DNA of 64,000 nucleotides from Chaunax sp. Z400 (taxonomy: Eukaryota > Chordata > Actinopteri > Lophiiformes > Chaunacidae), in assembly GCA_037577475.1 (NCBI GenBank), contig CM075192.1, positions 17,059,408 through 17,123,407 on the forward strand, in the 5' to 3' direction. The stretch's first letter is position 1. Each line of letters opens with the position of its first letter. The notes below the pieces were generated by a model. It was not told where the DNA came from, ran no database searches, and saw only the letters and a program-made list of their open reading frames with translations. Of the stretch, positions 1 through 10,580 are shown piece after piece. The translations under genes and the position numbers were made by a program.

Positions 1-1424
1 TTCATCTAATTGATTAATGAGAAAAATAATTTACAGCAGGTTCATGCATGGCTTAATAAAAATCAGCTTTGAATTGCTTGTGGTATGTGATGATTATAGT
101 TTATCTGCTTGTTTAGATTTCAATCCCAATTCTAGAAAAGATGGGACGCTGTTTTATAAGCTACATAAAACAGAATATGTTTTATGTAATATGTATGTAC
201 TCAATGGAAATCAGTATAAAGACAATATACTTAATGTTTCACCTTATCAGTTTCATTGATTTAATAAGCATATGCTTATTTTTGAATTTGATGGGCAACA
301 AAACTCTGGGAATGTTGGGGAATGCTCAACAAACATGCTATTATATTATAATTGATAACAGGTGACAGTACCATGAGTGAATGTGAATGATCCTCAGAAA
401 GCTGTGTTGTCAAAGGATGGGTTGAGGTTCACCACTTTCACATGCAATTGTTTTGCAAAAGACTGTATTATGGTTTTATTTTTATTTTACACAGTGTCCC
501 AACTTTTTTTTGGAGGTTCTACATCAACTTTGACATAAGATATTCCACATTTTCCAACATATATGCTAATACAATATACCTGTCATAATTCAATATTGGT
601 TGAAGATATCATCCATGTTTCATTGTCCAGATGATGCTTTTTTATTTTATTATAGCACACACAGACATTAACGTAAACCATTGGTTCTTACTGCACACTT
701 CCAAAAATGTCCCATCAAAATCTTCAGATGGGTCCTTTGTCAATACCAGATCACACATTAAATCCTGCTGCTTCATTATAAGGGGCGTTATATGCTGCTT
801 TTCACCTTTCAAGGACCTTCCACTGCAAGATATTTAGGGTCTGTATACAATGTCAGTGCAGAGAGATGACCTCACAGTGCACCCTGCATTTCTCGCACTT
901 TGTATTACAAGATGTCAACCAGTGTTGGCACTAAATGTCAGTGCACATTCATTTTAAATAATGAATTTAATAATGAACCCCTGCCTGATCCTTTTCTTGC
1001 AGATGGGAGTGAGATTTACCCCAAAAGACAATTTGCTCATAGTAGAGTATATTTCTTCCCATGCGCATTTCATGTCTCACCGCTTTCCCTTTATGTCTGC
1101 ATTAATTTTCAGCAGCAATGATGCACTGTTTCCCTCCTCAGGGTGTTGTGGTTATGCTTGCTTACAGTACATCTATGTGTTTTTGTCAGTGTGATAACAA
1201 TTGCAAGCTGTGCAGGAGACAAAAGTCCTGTCAAGATTAAAGACTATACTCCTGGAGGTTTTTCCTCTCCAGCAAATGGTAGGCCTACCCATATTGACAG
1301 ACACAACTCTCATTCAAATCACATTAATAAAAATCAATCTAAAAGCCATCCCATATTCAGATTTAATGTGTGGAGTTGATCCTTTTATGACCCGAAGAAA
1401 GACTTAAGCCTTTTACCTCAGCAT
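1..1424. other. AT-rich flank without a convincing gene
   Basis: This is the only substantial stretch of ordinary complex sequence. It is AT-rich, and its open frames are short (83 codons or fewer), overlap in several frames and look like chance. AATAAA strings at 55-60 and 1326-1331 could be polyadenylation signals, but no gene end is attached to them. Pyrimidine-rich AG sites ending at 1002 and 1141 resemble splice acceptors without clear partner donors. A palindromic GTAGGCCTAC lies at about 1279-1288. I recognise no transposon, RNA gene or protein family. It is probably the centromere-side boundary of the subtelomere, and an intron or intergenic region is equally possible. Confidence 0.6.
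1216..1278 (+). CDS. weak candidate internal exon (63 bp, phase 1-1)
   Basis: An AG at 1214-1215 is followed by 63 bases and then a GT at 1279-1280, giving a symmetrical 21-codon exon that would keep frame. The translation includes DKSPVKIKDYTPGGF, which has a more protein-like composition than the surrounding frames. Against it, the tract before the acceptor is poor in pyrimidines, the donor context (ATG|GTAGGC) is only fair, and no flanking exon can be linked. I do not recognise the family and assign no function. It could be an exon of a gene that extends to the left of the window, or chance. Confidence 0.18.
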
Positions 1425-1577
1425 GGTTAGGGTTAGGTTTGAGCTAGGGTTAGAGCTAGGGTTTGAGCTAGGGTTAGAGCTAGGGTTAGGGTTAGGGTTT
1501 GAGCTAGGGTTAGGGTTAGGGTATGAGCTAGGGTTAGGGTTAGGGTTAGGGTTTGAGCTAGGGTTAGGGTTAGGGTT
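1425..1577 (+). repeat. proximal telomere-like repeat island
   Basis: About 150 bp of the same repeat type as the main array: TTAGGG hexamers mixed with TTTGAGCTAGGG and TTAGAGCTAGGG, plus one TATGAGCTAGGG. It has the same strand and orientation as the main array. It is separated from that array by the 678 bp spacer, so the spacer sits inside, or was inserted into, the edge of the telomere-like block. The left edge abuts unique DNA abruptly after GCAT, and the right edge breaks in the middle of a hexamer at GGGTTGTC. Confidence 0.95.
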
Positions 1578-1626
1578 GTCTTTACGACCTTCCGTTCCGG
1601 AGCTACGTCACTTCCTTTCACTTACA

Positions 1627-1750
1627 TAGCTGTATCTCAGGAACGGAAAGTCGTAGAGACTCGGGGACAAGTCTGGCGTGTTCAGAGACCCCGAAATATG
1701 TCTGACGGATCATGGTTCCGAATCTCTACGACCTTCCGTTCCCGAGTTAT
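1627..1750. repeat. inverted repeat 1 of the spacer
   Basis: The forward arm starts with TAGCTGTATCTC and carries ACGGAAAGTCGTAGAGAC. The reverse arm at about 1718-1750 carries TCTCTACGACCTTCCGT. The arms are about 24 bp with scattered mismatches and a loop of about 50 bases, so single strands could form a stem-loop. The loop holds TTCAGAGACCCCGAA, which is shared with the third inverted repeat. Confidence 0.85.
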
Positions 1751-1765
1751 ACTTAAGTTTATTTT

Positions 1766-1783
1766 CCCATTGAAGTGAATGGG
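1766..1783. repeat. short hairpin CCCATT-N6-AATGGG
   Basis: Perfect 6 bp arms around the loop GAAGTG. The same hairpin with the loop GGAATG lies at 2097-2114, 331 bp away, in step with the 330 bp unit of the spacer. The arms stay complementary while the loop differs. Confidence 0.8.
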
Positions 1784-1809
1784 GTTTGGTGCGCCTATAG
1801 TGAATGTGT

Positions 1810-1926
1810 GTATCTCGGCAACGGAAGGTCGTACAGACTCGGGACTAATGTCCGTCTAGGGGTTTATGTGGTCTCTGAGAACGCCAGTCTTTGTCCCGAG
1901 TCTCTACGACCTTCCGTTCCCGAGAT
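1810..1926. repeat. inverted repeat 2 of the spacer
   Basis: The forward arm at about 1810-1843 (GTATCTCGGCAACGGAAGG...) pairs with the reverse arm at about 1895-1926 (ending CGTTCCCGAGAT). Both arms share the 18-base core with the other copies, with one mismatch in the forward arm (GTACAGAC for GTAGAGAC). The loop is about 50 bases and differs from those of repeats 1 and 3. Confidence 0.85.
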
Positions 1927-1956
1927 TTGACATGTCCAGTAGCGGCGTATTTTGAA

Positions 1957-2080
1957 TAGCTGTATCTCTGCAACAGAAGGTCGTAGAGACTCGGGGATAA
2001 GTCTGTCGTGTTCAGAGACCCCGAATTATAGCAGACGGACCTTGGTCCCGAGTCTGTACGACCTTCCGTTCCCGAGTTAT
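1957..2080. repeat. inverted repeat 3 of the spacer
   Basis: Exactly 330 bp downstream of inverted repeat 1 and closely similar to it, including the loop motif TTCAGAGACCCCGAA. The forward arm has ACAGAAGGTCGTAGAGAC and the reverse arm has GTCTGTACGACCTTCCGT. Arms and loop are both conserved, so this is a tandem copy of the unit and not an independent hairpin. Confidence 0.85.
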
Positions 2081-2096
2081 AGACCGAAATGTGTCC

Positions 2097-2114
2097 CCCA
2101 TTGGAATGAATGGG
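2097..2114. repeat. short hairpin CCCATT-N6-AATGGG, second copy
   Basis: Perfect 6 bp arms around the loop GGAATG, matching the hairpin at 1766-1783 one unit upstream. Confidence 0.8.
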
Positions 2115-2233
2115 TGCCGGATGGAGTGAAAATTTCAGTGTTGAGGCCAAAATCATGTCTCCAGGAAGTATGTAGGAGCACATTTCAGGCCATTTGGAGC
2201 TGATTGGTACCATTTGTGGAGTAACTTTTTTTG

Positions 2234-2257
2234 AACCCATACTTACTTCTATGGGTT
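2234..2257. repeat. 8 bp hairpin at the spacer-array junction
   Basis: AACCCATA and TATGGGTT flank the 8-base loop CTTACTTC. The right arm runs directly into the first telomere-like hexamers (TTTAGGCTAGGG), so this perfect palindrome marks the inner boundary of the main array. Confidence 0.8.
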
Positions 2258-4064
2258 TAGGCTAGGGTTAGGGTTAGGGTTTGAGCTAGGGTTAGGGTTA
2301 GGGTTTGATCTAGGGTTAGGGTTAGGGTTTGAGCTAGGGTTAGGGTTAGGGTTTGAGCTAGGGTTAGGGTTAGGGTTTTAGCTAGGGTTAGGGTTTGAGC
2401 TAGGGTTAGGGTTTGAGCTAGGGTTAGGGTTTGAGCTAGGGTTAGGGTTAGGGTTTGAGCTAGGGTTAGGGTTAGGGTTTGAGCTAGGGTTAGGGTTAGG
2501 GTTTGAGTTAGGGTTAGGGTTAAGGTTTGAGCTAGGGTTAGGGTTTGAGCTAGGGTTAGAGCTAGTGTTAGGGTTAGAGTTTGAGCTAGGGTTAGGGTTT
2601 GAGCTAGGGTTAGGGTTAGGGTTTGAGCTAGGGTTAGGGTTTGAGCTAGGGTTAGGTTTAGGGTTAGGGTTAGGGTTTGAGCTAGGGTTAGGGTTTGAGC
2701 TAGGGTTAGGGTTAGGGTTAGGGTTTGAGCTAGGGTTAGGGTTAGGGTTAGAGCTAGGGTTAGGGTTAGGGTTTGAGCTAGGGTTAGGGTTAGGGTTAGA
2801 GCTAGGGTTAGGGTTAGGGTTTGAGCTAGGGTTAGGTTTAGGGTTAGGGTTTGAGCTAGGGTTAGGGTTAGAGTTTGAGCTAGGTTTAGGGTTAGGGTTT
2901 GAGCTAGGGTTAGGGTTAGGGTTAGGGTTTGAGCTAGGGTTAGGGTTAGAGTTTGAGCTAGGGTTAGGGTTAGGGTTTGAGCTAGGGTTAGGGTTTGAGC
3001 TAGGGTTAGGGTTAGGGTTTGAGCTAGGGTTAGGGTTAGGGTTTGAGCTAGGGTTAGGGTTAGGGTTAGGGTTTGAGCTAGGGTTAGGGTTTGAGCTAGG
3101 GTTAGGTTTAGGGTTAGGGTTTGAGCTAGGGTTAGGGTTAGGGTTAGGGTTTGAGCTAGGGTTAGGGTTTGAGCTAGGGTTAGGGTTAGGGTTTGAGCTA
3201 GGGTTAGGGTTAGGGTTAGAGCTAGGGTTAGGGTTAGGGTTTGAGTTAGGGTTAGGGTTAGGGTTTGAGCTAGGGTTAGGGTTTGAGCTAGGGTTAGAGC
3301 TAGTGTTAGGGTTAGAGTTTGAGCTAGGGTTAGGGTTTGAGCTAGGGTTAGGGTTAGGGTTTGAGCTAGGGTTAGGGTTTGAGCTAGGGTTAGGTTTAGG
3401 GTTAGGGTTAGGGTTTGAGCTAGGGTTAGGGTTTGAGCTAGGGTTAGGGTTAGGGTTAGGGTTTGAGCTAGGGTTAGGGTTAGGGTTAGAGCTAGGGTTA
3501 GGGTTAGGGTTTGAGCTAGGGTTAGGTTTAGGGTTAGGGTTTGAGCTAGGGTTAGGGTTTGAGCTAGGTTTGGGTTAGGGTTTGAGCTAGGGTTAGGGTT
3601 AGGGTTAGAGCTAGGGTTAGGGTTAGAGTTAGAGCTAGGGTTAGGGTTAGGGTTTGAGCTAGGGTTAGGGTTTGAGCTAGGGTTAGGGTTAGGGTTAGGG
3701 TTTGAGCTAGGGTTAGGGTTAGGGTTAGAGCTAGGGTTAGGGTTAGGGTTTGAGGTAGGGTTAGGGTTAGGTTTAGAGCTAGGGTTAGGGTTAGGGTTTG
3801 AGCTAGGGTTAGGTTTAGGGTTAGGGTTAGGGTTTGAGCTAGGGTTAGGGTTAGGGTTTGAGCTAGGGTTAGGGTTTGAGCTAGGGTTAGGGTTAGGGTT
3901 AGGGTTTGAGCTAGGGTTAGGGTTAGGGTTTGAGCTAGGGTTAGGGTTAGGGTTAGAGCTAGGGTTAGGGTTAGGGTTTGAGCTAGGGTTAGGGTTAGGG
4001 TTTGAGCTAGGGTTAGGGTTTGAGCTAGGGTTAGGCTTAGGGTTTGAGCTAGGGTTAGGGTTAG

Positions 4065-6203
4065 GGTTTGAGCTAGGGTTAGGGTTTGAGCTAGGGTTAG
4101 GTTTAGGGTTAGGATTAGGGTTTGAGCTAGGGTTAGTGTTTGAGCTAGGGTTAGGGTTAGGGTTTGAGCTAGGGTTAGGGTTAGGGTTAGGGTTAGAGCT
4201 AGGGTTAGGGTTAGGGTTTGAGCTAGGGTTAGGTTTAGGGTTAGGGTTAGGGTTTGAGCTAGGGTTAGGGTTAGGGTTAGGGTTTGAGCTAGGGTTAGGG
4301 TTAGGGTTTGAGTTAGGGTTAGGGTTAGGGTTTGAGTTAGGGTTAGGGTTAGGGTTTGAGCTAGGGTTAGGGTTTGAGCTAGGGTTAGGGTTAGGGTTAG
4401 GGTTTGAGCTAGGGTTAGGGTTAGGGTTTGAGCTAGGGTTAGGGTTAGGGTTTGAGCTAGGGTTAGGGTTAGGGTTTGAGCTAGGGTTAGGGTTTGAGCT
4501 AGGGTTAGGGTTAGGGTTAGGGTTTGAGCTAGGGTTAGGGTTAAGGTTTGAGCTAGGGTTAGGGTTTGAGCTAGGGTTAGGGTTAGGGTTTGAGTTAGGG
4601 TTAGGGTTAGGGTTTGAGCTAGGGTTAGGGTTTGAGCTAGGGTTAGAGCTAGTGTTAGGGTTAGAGTTTGAGCTAGGGTTAGGGTTTGAGCTAGGGTTAG
4701 GGTTAGGGTTTGAGCTAGGGTTAGGGTTAGGGTTTGAGCTAGGGTTAGGGTTAGGGTTAGGGTTAGAGCTAGGGTTAGGGTTAGGGTTTGAGCTAGGGTT
4801 AGGTTTAGGGTTAGGGTTAGGGTTTGAGCTAGGGTTAGGGTTTGAGCTAGGGTTAGGGTTAGGGTTTGAGCTAGGGTTAGGGTTAGGGTTAGAGCTAGGG
4901 TTAGGGTTAGGGTTTGAGCTAGGGTTAGGGTTAGGGTTTGAGCTAGGGTTAGGGTTAGGGTTAGGGTTTGAGCTAGGGTTAGGGTTAGGATTAGGGTTTG
5001 AGCTAGGGTTAGGGTTAGGGTTAGGGTTTGAGCTGGGGTTAGGGTTAGGGTTTGAGCTAGGGTTAGGTTTAGGGTTAGGGTTAGGGTTTGAGCTAGGGTT
5101 AGGGTTAGGGTTTGAGCTAGGGTTAGGGTTAGGGTTAGAGTTAGAGCTAGGGTTAGGGTTAGGGTTTGAGCTAGGGTTAGGTTTAGGGTTAGGGTTAGGG
5201 TTTGAGCTAGGGTTAGGGTTAGGGTTTGAGCTAGGGTTAGGGTTAGGGTTTGAGCTAGGGTTAGGGTTAGGGTTTGTGCTAGGGTTAGGGTTAGGGTTAG
5301 AGCTAGGGTTAGGGTTAGGGTTTCAGCTAGGGTTAGGGTTAGGGTTAGAGCTAGGGTTAGGGTTAGGGTTTGAGCTAGGGTTAGGTTTAGGGTTAGGGTT
5401 AGGGCTTGAGCTAGGGTTAGGGTTTGAGCTAGGGTTAGGGTTAGGGTTTGAGCTAGGGTTAGGGTTAGGGTTTGAGCTAGGGTTAGGGTTTGAGCTAGGG
5501 TTAGGGTTAGGGTTAGGGTTTGAGCTAGGGTTAGGGTTAGGGTTAGGGTTTGAGCTAGGGTTAGGGTTAGAGTTCGAGCTAGGGTTAGGGTTAGGGTTTG
5601 AGCTAGGGTTAGGGTTTGAGCTAGGGTTAGGGTTAGGGTTTGAGCTAGGGTTAGGGTTAGGGTTTGAGCTAGGGTTAGGGTTAGGGTTAGGGTTTGAGCT
5701 AGGGTTAGGGTTTGAGCTAGGGTTAGGTTTAGGGTTAGGGTTTGAGCTAAGGTTAGGGTTAGGGTTAGGGTTTGAGCTAGGGTTAGGGTTTGAGTTAGGG
5801 TTAGGGTTAGGGTTTGAGCTAGGGTTAGGGTTAGGGTTAGAGCTAGGGTTAGGGTTAGGGTTTGAGCTAGGGTTAGGTTTAGGGTTAGGGTTAGGGTTTG
5901 AGCTAGGGTTAGGGTTTGAGCTAGGGTTAGGGTTAGGGTTTGAGCTAGGGTTAGGGTTAGGGTTAGGGTTTGAGCTAGGGTTAGGGTTTGAGCTAGGGTT
6001 AGGGTTAGGGTTTGAGCTAGGGTTAGGGTTAGAGCTAGGGTTAGGGTTAGGGTTTGAGCTAGGGTTAGGGTTAGGGTTTGAGCTAGGGTTAGGGTTAGGG
6101 TTAGGGTTTGAGCTAGGGTTAGGGTTTTAGCTAGGGTTAGGGTTAGGGTTTGAGCTAGGGTTAGGGTTAGGGTTAGAGCTAGGGTTAGGGTTAGGGTTTG
6201 AGC

Positions 6204-6243
<40 letters not shown>

Positions 6244-6335
6244 GGTTAGGGTTTGAGCTAGGGTTAGGGTTTGAGCTAGGGTTAGGTTTAGGGTTAGGGT
6301 TTGAGCTAGGGTTAGGGTTAGGGTTTGAGCTAGGT

Positions 6336-6370
<35 letters not shown>

Positions 6371-6600
6371 GGTTTGAGCTAGGGTTAGGGTTTGAGCTAG
6401 GGTTAGGTTTAGGGTTAGGGTTTGAGCTAGGGTTAGGGTTAGGTTTAGGGTTTGAGCTAGGGTTAGGGTTTGAGCTAGGGTTAGGGTTTGAGCTAGGGTT
6501 AGGGTTAGGGTTTGAGCTAGGGTTAGGGTTAGGGTTAGAGCTAGGGTTAGGGTTAGGGTTTGAGCTAGGGTTAGGTTTAGGGTTAGGGTTAGGGTTTGAG
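4065..6600 (+). repeat. about 3.86 kb-offset duplication, first copy
   Basis: The variant bar codes here recur downstream: TTAGTGTTTGAG (GTG at 4136 and 7990, offset 3854), the TTAGAGCTAGTG marker (GTG at 4652 and 8518, offset 3866) and TTTCAG (5321 and 9187, offset 3866). The 12 bp change in offset is two hexamers gained or lost. Homology continues past the TTTAGGG phase slip at 6221, with further indels. The end is approximate. Confidence 0.7.
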
Positions 6601-7119
6601 CTAGGGTTAGGGTTTGAGCTAGGTTTAGGGTTAGGGTTTGAGCTAGGGTTAGGGTTAGGGTTAGAGCTAGGGTTAGGGTTAGGGTTTGAGCTAGGGTTAG
6701 GGTTAGGGTTAGGGTTTGAGCTAGGGTTAGGGTTTGAGCTAGGGTTAGGGTTTGAGCTAGGGTTAGGGTTAGGGTTAGGGTTTGAGCTAGGGCTAGGGTT
6801 AGGGTCAGGGTTTGAGCTAGGGTTAGGGTTTGAGCTAGGGTTAGGGTTAGGGTTAGAGCTAGGGTTAGGGTTAGGGTTTGAGCTAGGGTTAGGTTTAGGG
6901 TTAGGGTTAGGGTTTGAGCTAGGGTTAGGGTTTGAGCTAGGGTTAGGGTTAGGGTTTGAGCTAGGGTTAGGGTTAGGGTTAGAGCTAGGGTTAGGGTTAG
7001 GGTTTGAGCTAGGGTTAGGGTTAGGGTTAGGGTTTGAGCTAGGGTTAGGGTTAGGGTTTGAGCTAGGGTTAGGGTTTGAGCTAGGGTTAGGGTTTGAGCT
7101 AGGGTTAGGGTTAGGGTTT

Positions 7120-7910
7120 GAGTTAGGGTTAGGGTTAGGGTTTGAGCTAGGGTTAGGGTTTGAGCTAGGGTTAGAGCTAGTGTTAGGGTTAGAGTTTGAG
7201 CTAGGGTTAGGGTTTGAGCTAGGGTTAGGGTTAGGGTTTGAGCTAGGGTTAGGGTTAGGGTTTGAGCTAGGGTTAGGGTTAGGGTTAGGGTTAGAGCTAG
7301 GGTTAGGGTTAGGGTTTGAGCTAGGGTTAGGTTTAGGGTTAGGGTTAGGGTTTGAGCTAGGGTTAGGGTTTGAGCTAGGGTTAGGGTTAGGGTTTGAGCT
7401 AGAGTTAGGGTTAGGGTTAGAGCTAGGGTTAGGGTTAGGGTTTGAGCTAGGGTTAGGGTTAGGGTTTGAGCTAGGGTTAGGGTTAGGGTTAGGGTTTGAG
7501 CTAGGGTTAGGGTTAGGATTAGGGTTTGAGCTAGGGTTAGGGTTAGGGTTAGGGTTTGAGCTGGGGTTAGGGTTAGGGTTTGAGCTAGGGTTAGGTTTAG
7601 GGTTAGGGTTAGGGTTTGAGCTAGGGTTAGGGTTAGGGTTTGAGCTAGGGTTAGGGTTAGGGTTAGGGTTAGAGCTAGGGTTAGGGTTAGGGTTTGAGCT
7701 AGGGTTAGGTTTAGGGTTAGGGTTAGGGTTTGAGCTAGGGTTAGGGTTAGGGTTTGAGCTAGGGTTAGGGTTAGGGTTTGAGCTAGGGTTAGGGTTAGGG
7801 TTTGTGCTAGGGTTAGGGTTAGGGTTAGAGCTAGGGTTAGGGTTAGGGTTTCAGCTAGGGTTAGGGTTAGGGTTAGAGCTAGGGTTAGGGTTAGGGTTTG
7901 AGCTAGGGTT
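7120..7910 (+). repeat. 1338 bp-offset partial duplicate
   Basis: The CTAGTG marker (GTG at 7180) and TTTCAG at 7849 are repeated at 8518 and 9187, both exactly 1338 bp (223 hexamers) away. The same 669 bp marker spacing occurs at 4652-5321, so three copies of this segment lie within 5 kb. Homology stops at about 7,910. Confidence 0.7.
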
Positions 7911-7919
7911 AGGGTTAGG

Positions 7920-10147
7920 GCTTGAGCTAGGGTTAGGGTTTGAGCTAGGGTTAGGTTTAGGGTTAGGATTAGGGTTTGAGCTAGGGTTAGTGTTTGAGCT
8001 AGGGTTAGGGTTAGGGTTTGAGCTAGGGTTAGGGTTAGGGTTAGGGTTAGGGTTAGAGCTAGGGTTAGGGTTAGGGTTTGAGCTAGGGTTAGGTTTAGGG
8101 TTAGGGTTAGGGTTTGAGCTAGGGTTAGGGTTAGGGTTAGGGTTAGGGTTTGAGCTAGGGTTAGGGTTAGGGTTTGAGTTAGGGTTAGGGTTAGGGTTTG
8201 AGTTAGGGTTAGGGTTAGGGTTTGAGCTAGGGTTAGGGTTTGAGCTAGGGTTAGGGTTAGGGTTAGGGTTTGAGCTAGGGTTAGGGTTAGGGTTTGAGCT
8301 AGGGTTAGGGTTAGGGTTTGAGCTAGGGTTAGGGTTAGGGTTTGAGCTAGGGTTAGGGTTTGAGCTAGGGTTAGGGTTAGGGTTAGGGTTTGAGCTAGGG
8401 TTAGGGTTAAGGTTTGAGCTAGGGTTAGGGTTTGAGCTAGGGTTAGGGTTAGGGTTTGAGTTAGGGTTAGGGTTAGGGTTTGAGCTAGGGTTAGGGTTTG
8501 AGCTAGGGTTAGAGCTAGTGTTAGGGTTAGAGTTTGAGCTAGGGTTAGGGTTTGAGCTAGGGTTAGGGTTAGGGTTTGAGCTAGGGTTAGGGTTAGGGTT
8601 TGAGCTAGGGTTAGGGTTAGGGTTAGGGTTAGAGCTAGGGTTAGGGTTAGGGTTTGAGCTAGGGTTAGGTTTAGGGTTAGGGTTAGGGTTTGAGCTAGGG
8701 TTAGGGTTTGAGCTAGGGTTAGGGTTAGGGTTTGAGCTAGGGTTAGGGTTAGGGTTAGAGCTAGGGTTAGGGTTAGGGTTTGAGCTAGGGTTAGGGTTAG
8801 GGTTTGAGCTAGGGTTAGGGTTAGGGTTAGGGTTTGAGCTAGGGTTAGGGTTAGGATTAGGGTTTGAGCTAGGGTTAGGGTTAGGGTTAGGGTTTGAGCT
8901 GGGGTTAGGGTTAGGGTTTGAGCTAGGGTTAGGTTTAGGGTTAGGGTTAGGGTTTGAGCTAGGGTTAGGGTTAGGGTTTGAGCTAGGGTTAGGGTTAGGG
9001 TTAGGGTTAGAGCTAGGGTTAGGGTTAGGGTTTGAGCTAGGGTTAGGTTTAGGGTTAGGGTTAGGGTTTGAGCTAGGGTTAGGGTTAGGGTTTGAGCTAG
9101 GGTTAGGGTTAGGGTTTGAGCTAGGGTTAGGGTTAGGGTTTGTGCTAGGGTTAGGGTTAGGGTTAGAGCTAGGGTTAGGGTTAGGGTTTCAGCTAGGGTT
9201 AGGGTTAGGGTTAGAGCTAGGGTTAGGGTTAGGGTTTGAGCTAGGGTTAGGTTTAGGGTTAGGGTTAGGGCTTGAGCTAGGGTTAGGGTTTGAGCTAGGG
9301 TTAGGGTTAGGGTTTGAGCTAGGGTTAGGGTTAGGGTTTGAGCTAGGGTTAGGGTTTGAGCTAGGGTTAGGGTTAGGGTTAGGGTTTGAGCTAGGGTTAG
9401 GGTCAGGGTTAGGGTTTGAGCTAGGGTTAGGGTTAGAGTTTGAGCTAGGGTTAGGGTTAGGGTTTGAGCTAGGGTTAGGGTTTGAGCTAGGGTTAGGGTT
9501 AGGGTTTGAGCTAGGGTTAGGGTTAGGGTTTGAGCTAGGGTTAGGGTTAGGGTTAGGGTTTGAGCTAGGGTTAGGGTTTGAGCTAGGGTTAGGTTTAGGG
9601 TTAGGGTTTGAGCTAGGGTTAGGGTTAGGGTTAGGGTTTGAGCTAGGGTTAGGGTTTGAGCTAGGGTTAGGGTTAGGGTTTGAGCTAGGGTTAGGGTTAG
9701 GGTTAGAGCTAGGGTTAGGGTTAGGGTTTGAGCTAGGGTTAGGTTTAGGGTTAGGGTTAGGGTTTGAGCTAGGGTTAGGGTTTGAGCTAGGGTTAGGGTT
9801 AGGGTTTGAGCTAGGGTTAGGGTTAGGGTTAGAGCTAGGGTTAGGGTTAGGGTTTGAGGTAGGGTTAGGGTTAGGGTTAGGGTTTGAGCTAGGGTTAGGG
9901 TTAGGGTTAGGGTTTGAGCTAGGGTTAGGGTTTGAGCTAGGGTTAGGGTTAGGGTTTGAGCTAGGGTTAGGGTTAGAGCTAGGGTTAGGGTTAGGGTTTG
10001 AGCTAGGGTTAGGGTTAGGGTTTGAGCTAGGGTTAGGGTTAGGGTTAGGGTTTGAGCTAGGGTTAGGGTTTGAGCTAGGGTTAGGGTTAGGGTTTGAGCT
10101 AGGGTTAGGGTTAGGGTTAGAGCTAGGGTTAGGGTTAGGGTTTGAGC

Positions 10148-10187
<40 letters not shown>

Positions 10188-10309
10188 GGTTAGGGTTTGA
10201 GCTAGGGTTAGGGTTTGAGCTAGGGTTAGGTTTAGGGTTAGGGTTTGAGCTAGGGTTAGGGTTAGGTTTAGGGTTTGAGCTAGGGTTAGGGTTAGGGTTT
10301 GAGCTAGGT

Positions 10310-10344
<35 letters not shown>

Positions 10345-10580
10345 GGTTTGAGCTAGGGTTAGGGTTTGAGCTAGGGTTAGGTTTAGGGTTAGGGTTTGAG
10401 CTAGGGTTAGGGTTAGGTTTAGGGTTTGAGCTAGGGTTAGGGTTTGAGCTAGGGTTAGGGTTTGAGCTAGGGTTAGGGTTAGGGTTTGAGCTAGGGTTAG
10501 GGTTAGGGTTAGAGCTAGGGTTAGGGTTAGGGTTTGTGCTAGGGTTAGGTTTAGGGTTAGGGTTAGGGTTTGAGCCAGGG
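7920..10580 (+). repeat. about 3.86 kb-offset duplication, second copy
   Basis: Counterpart of the segment starting near 4,065. Its variant order matches, apart from indels of whole hexamers and an extra block near 9.8 kb that includes TTTGAGGTAGGG at 9853. It contains the second member of the 1338 bp-offset pair and overlaps the start of the 1892 bp tandem repeat. Confidence 0.7.

Larger units (their letters stand above)
1578..2255. repeat. subtelomeric spacer of about two 330 bp units with inverted repeats
   Basis: A GC-richer, CpG-containing block between two telomere-like stretches. A core ACGGAAGGTCGTAGAGAC, or its reverse complement, occurs seven times in alternating orientation. Reverse copies are near 1584, 1718, 1895 and 2047; forward copies are near 1632, 1810 and 1972. 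Three landmarks recur exactly 330 bp apart: TAGCTGTATCTC (1627 and 1957), TTCAGAGACCCCGAA (1681 and 2011) and CCCGAGTTAT (1741 and 2071). The unit is therefore about 330 bp in about two diverged copies. No coding potential is credible. It resembles a subtelomeric satellite or a foldback-type element; I cannot name a family. Confidence 0.85.

Noticed and set aside
17..1194. Several short open frames of 68-80 codons in the flank
   Set aside because: They overlap in different frames, have low-complexity AT-driven composition, and show no clear splice partners or family resemblance.
1003..1194. Segment after a good acceptor-like tract (CCTTTTCTTGCAG), open for 63 codons with RFTPKDNLLIVEYI
   Set aside because: It faintly resembles a Myb-type start, but there is no convincing donor, and the translation degrades into unstructured sequence before the TGA at 1192-1194. 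Not enough to call an exon.
1845..2240. 131-codon minus-strand open frame in the spacer
   Set aside because: It spans the inverted repeats and 330 bp unit landmarks. The composition looks like translated satellite, with no recognisable domain.
1578..2255. tRNA, 5S or other RNA gene in the hairpin-rich spacer
   Set aside because: No A-box or B-box arrangement or cloverleaf was seen. The pairing is explained by inverted copies of one motif.
6221..6227. Plant-type TTTAGGG telomere repeat
   Set aside because: It is a single unit at each site, embedded in TTAGGG and copied with its block. It is a one-base slip and not evidence of plant DNA.
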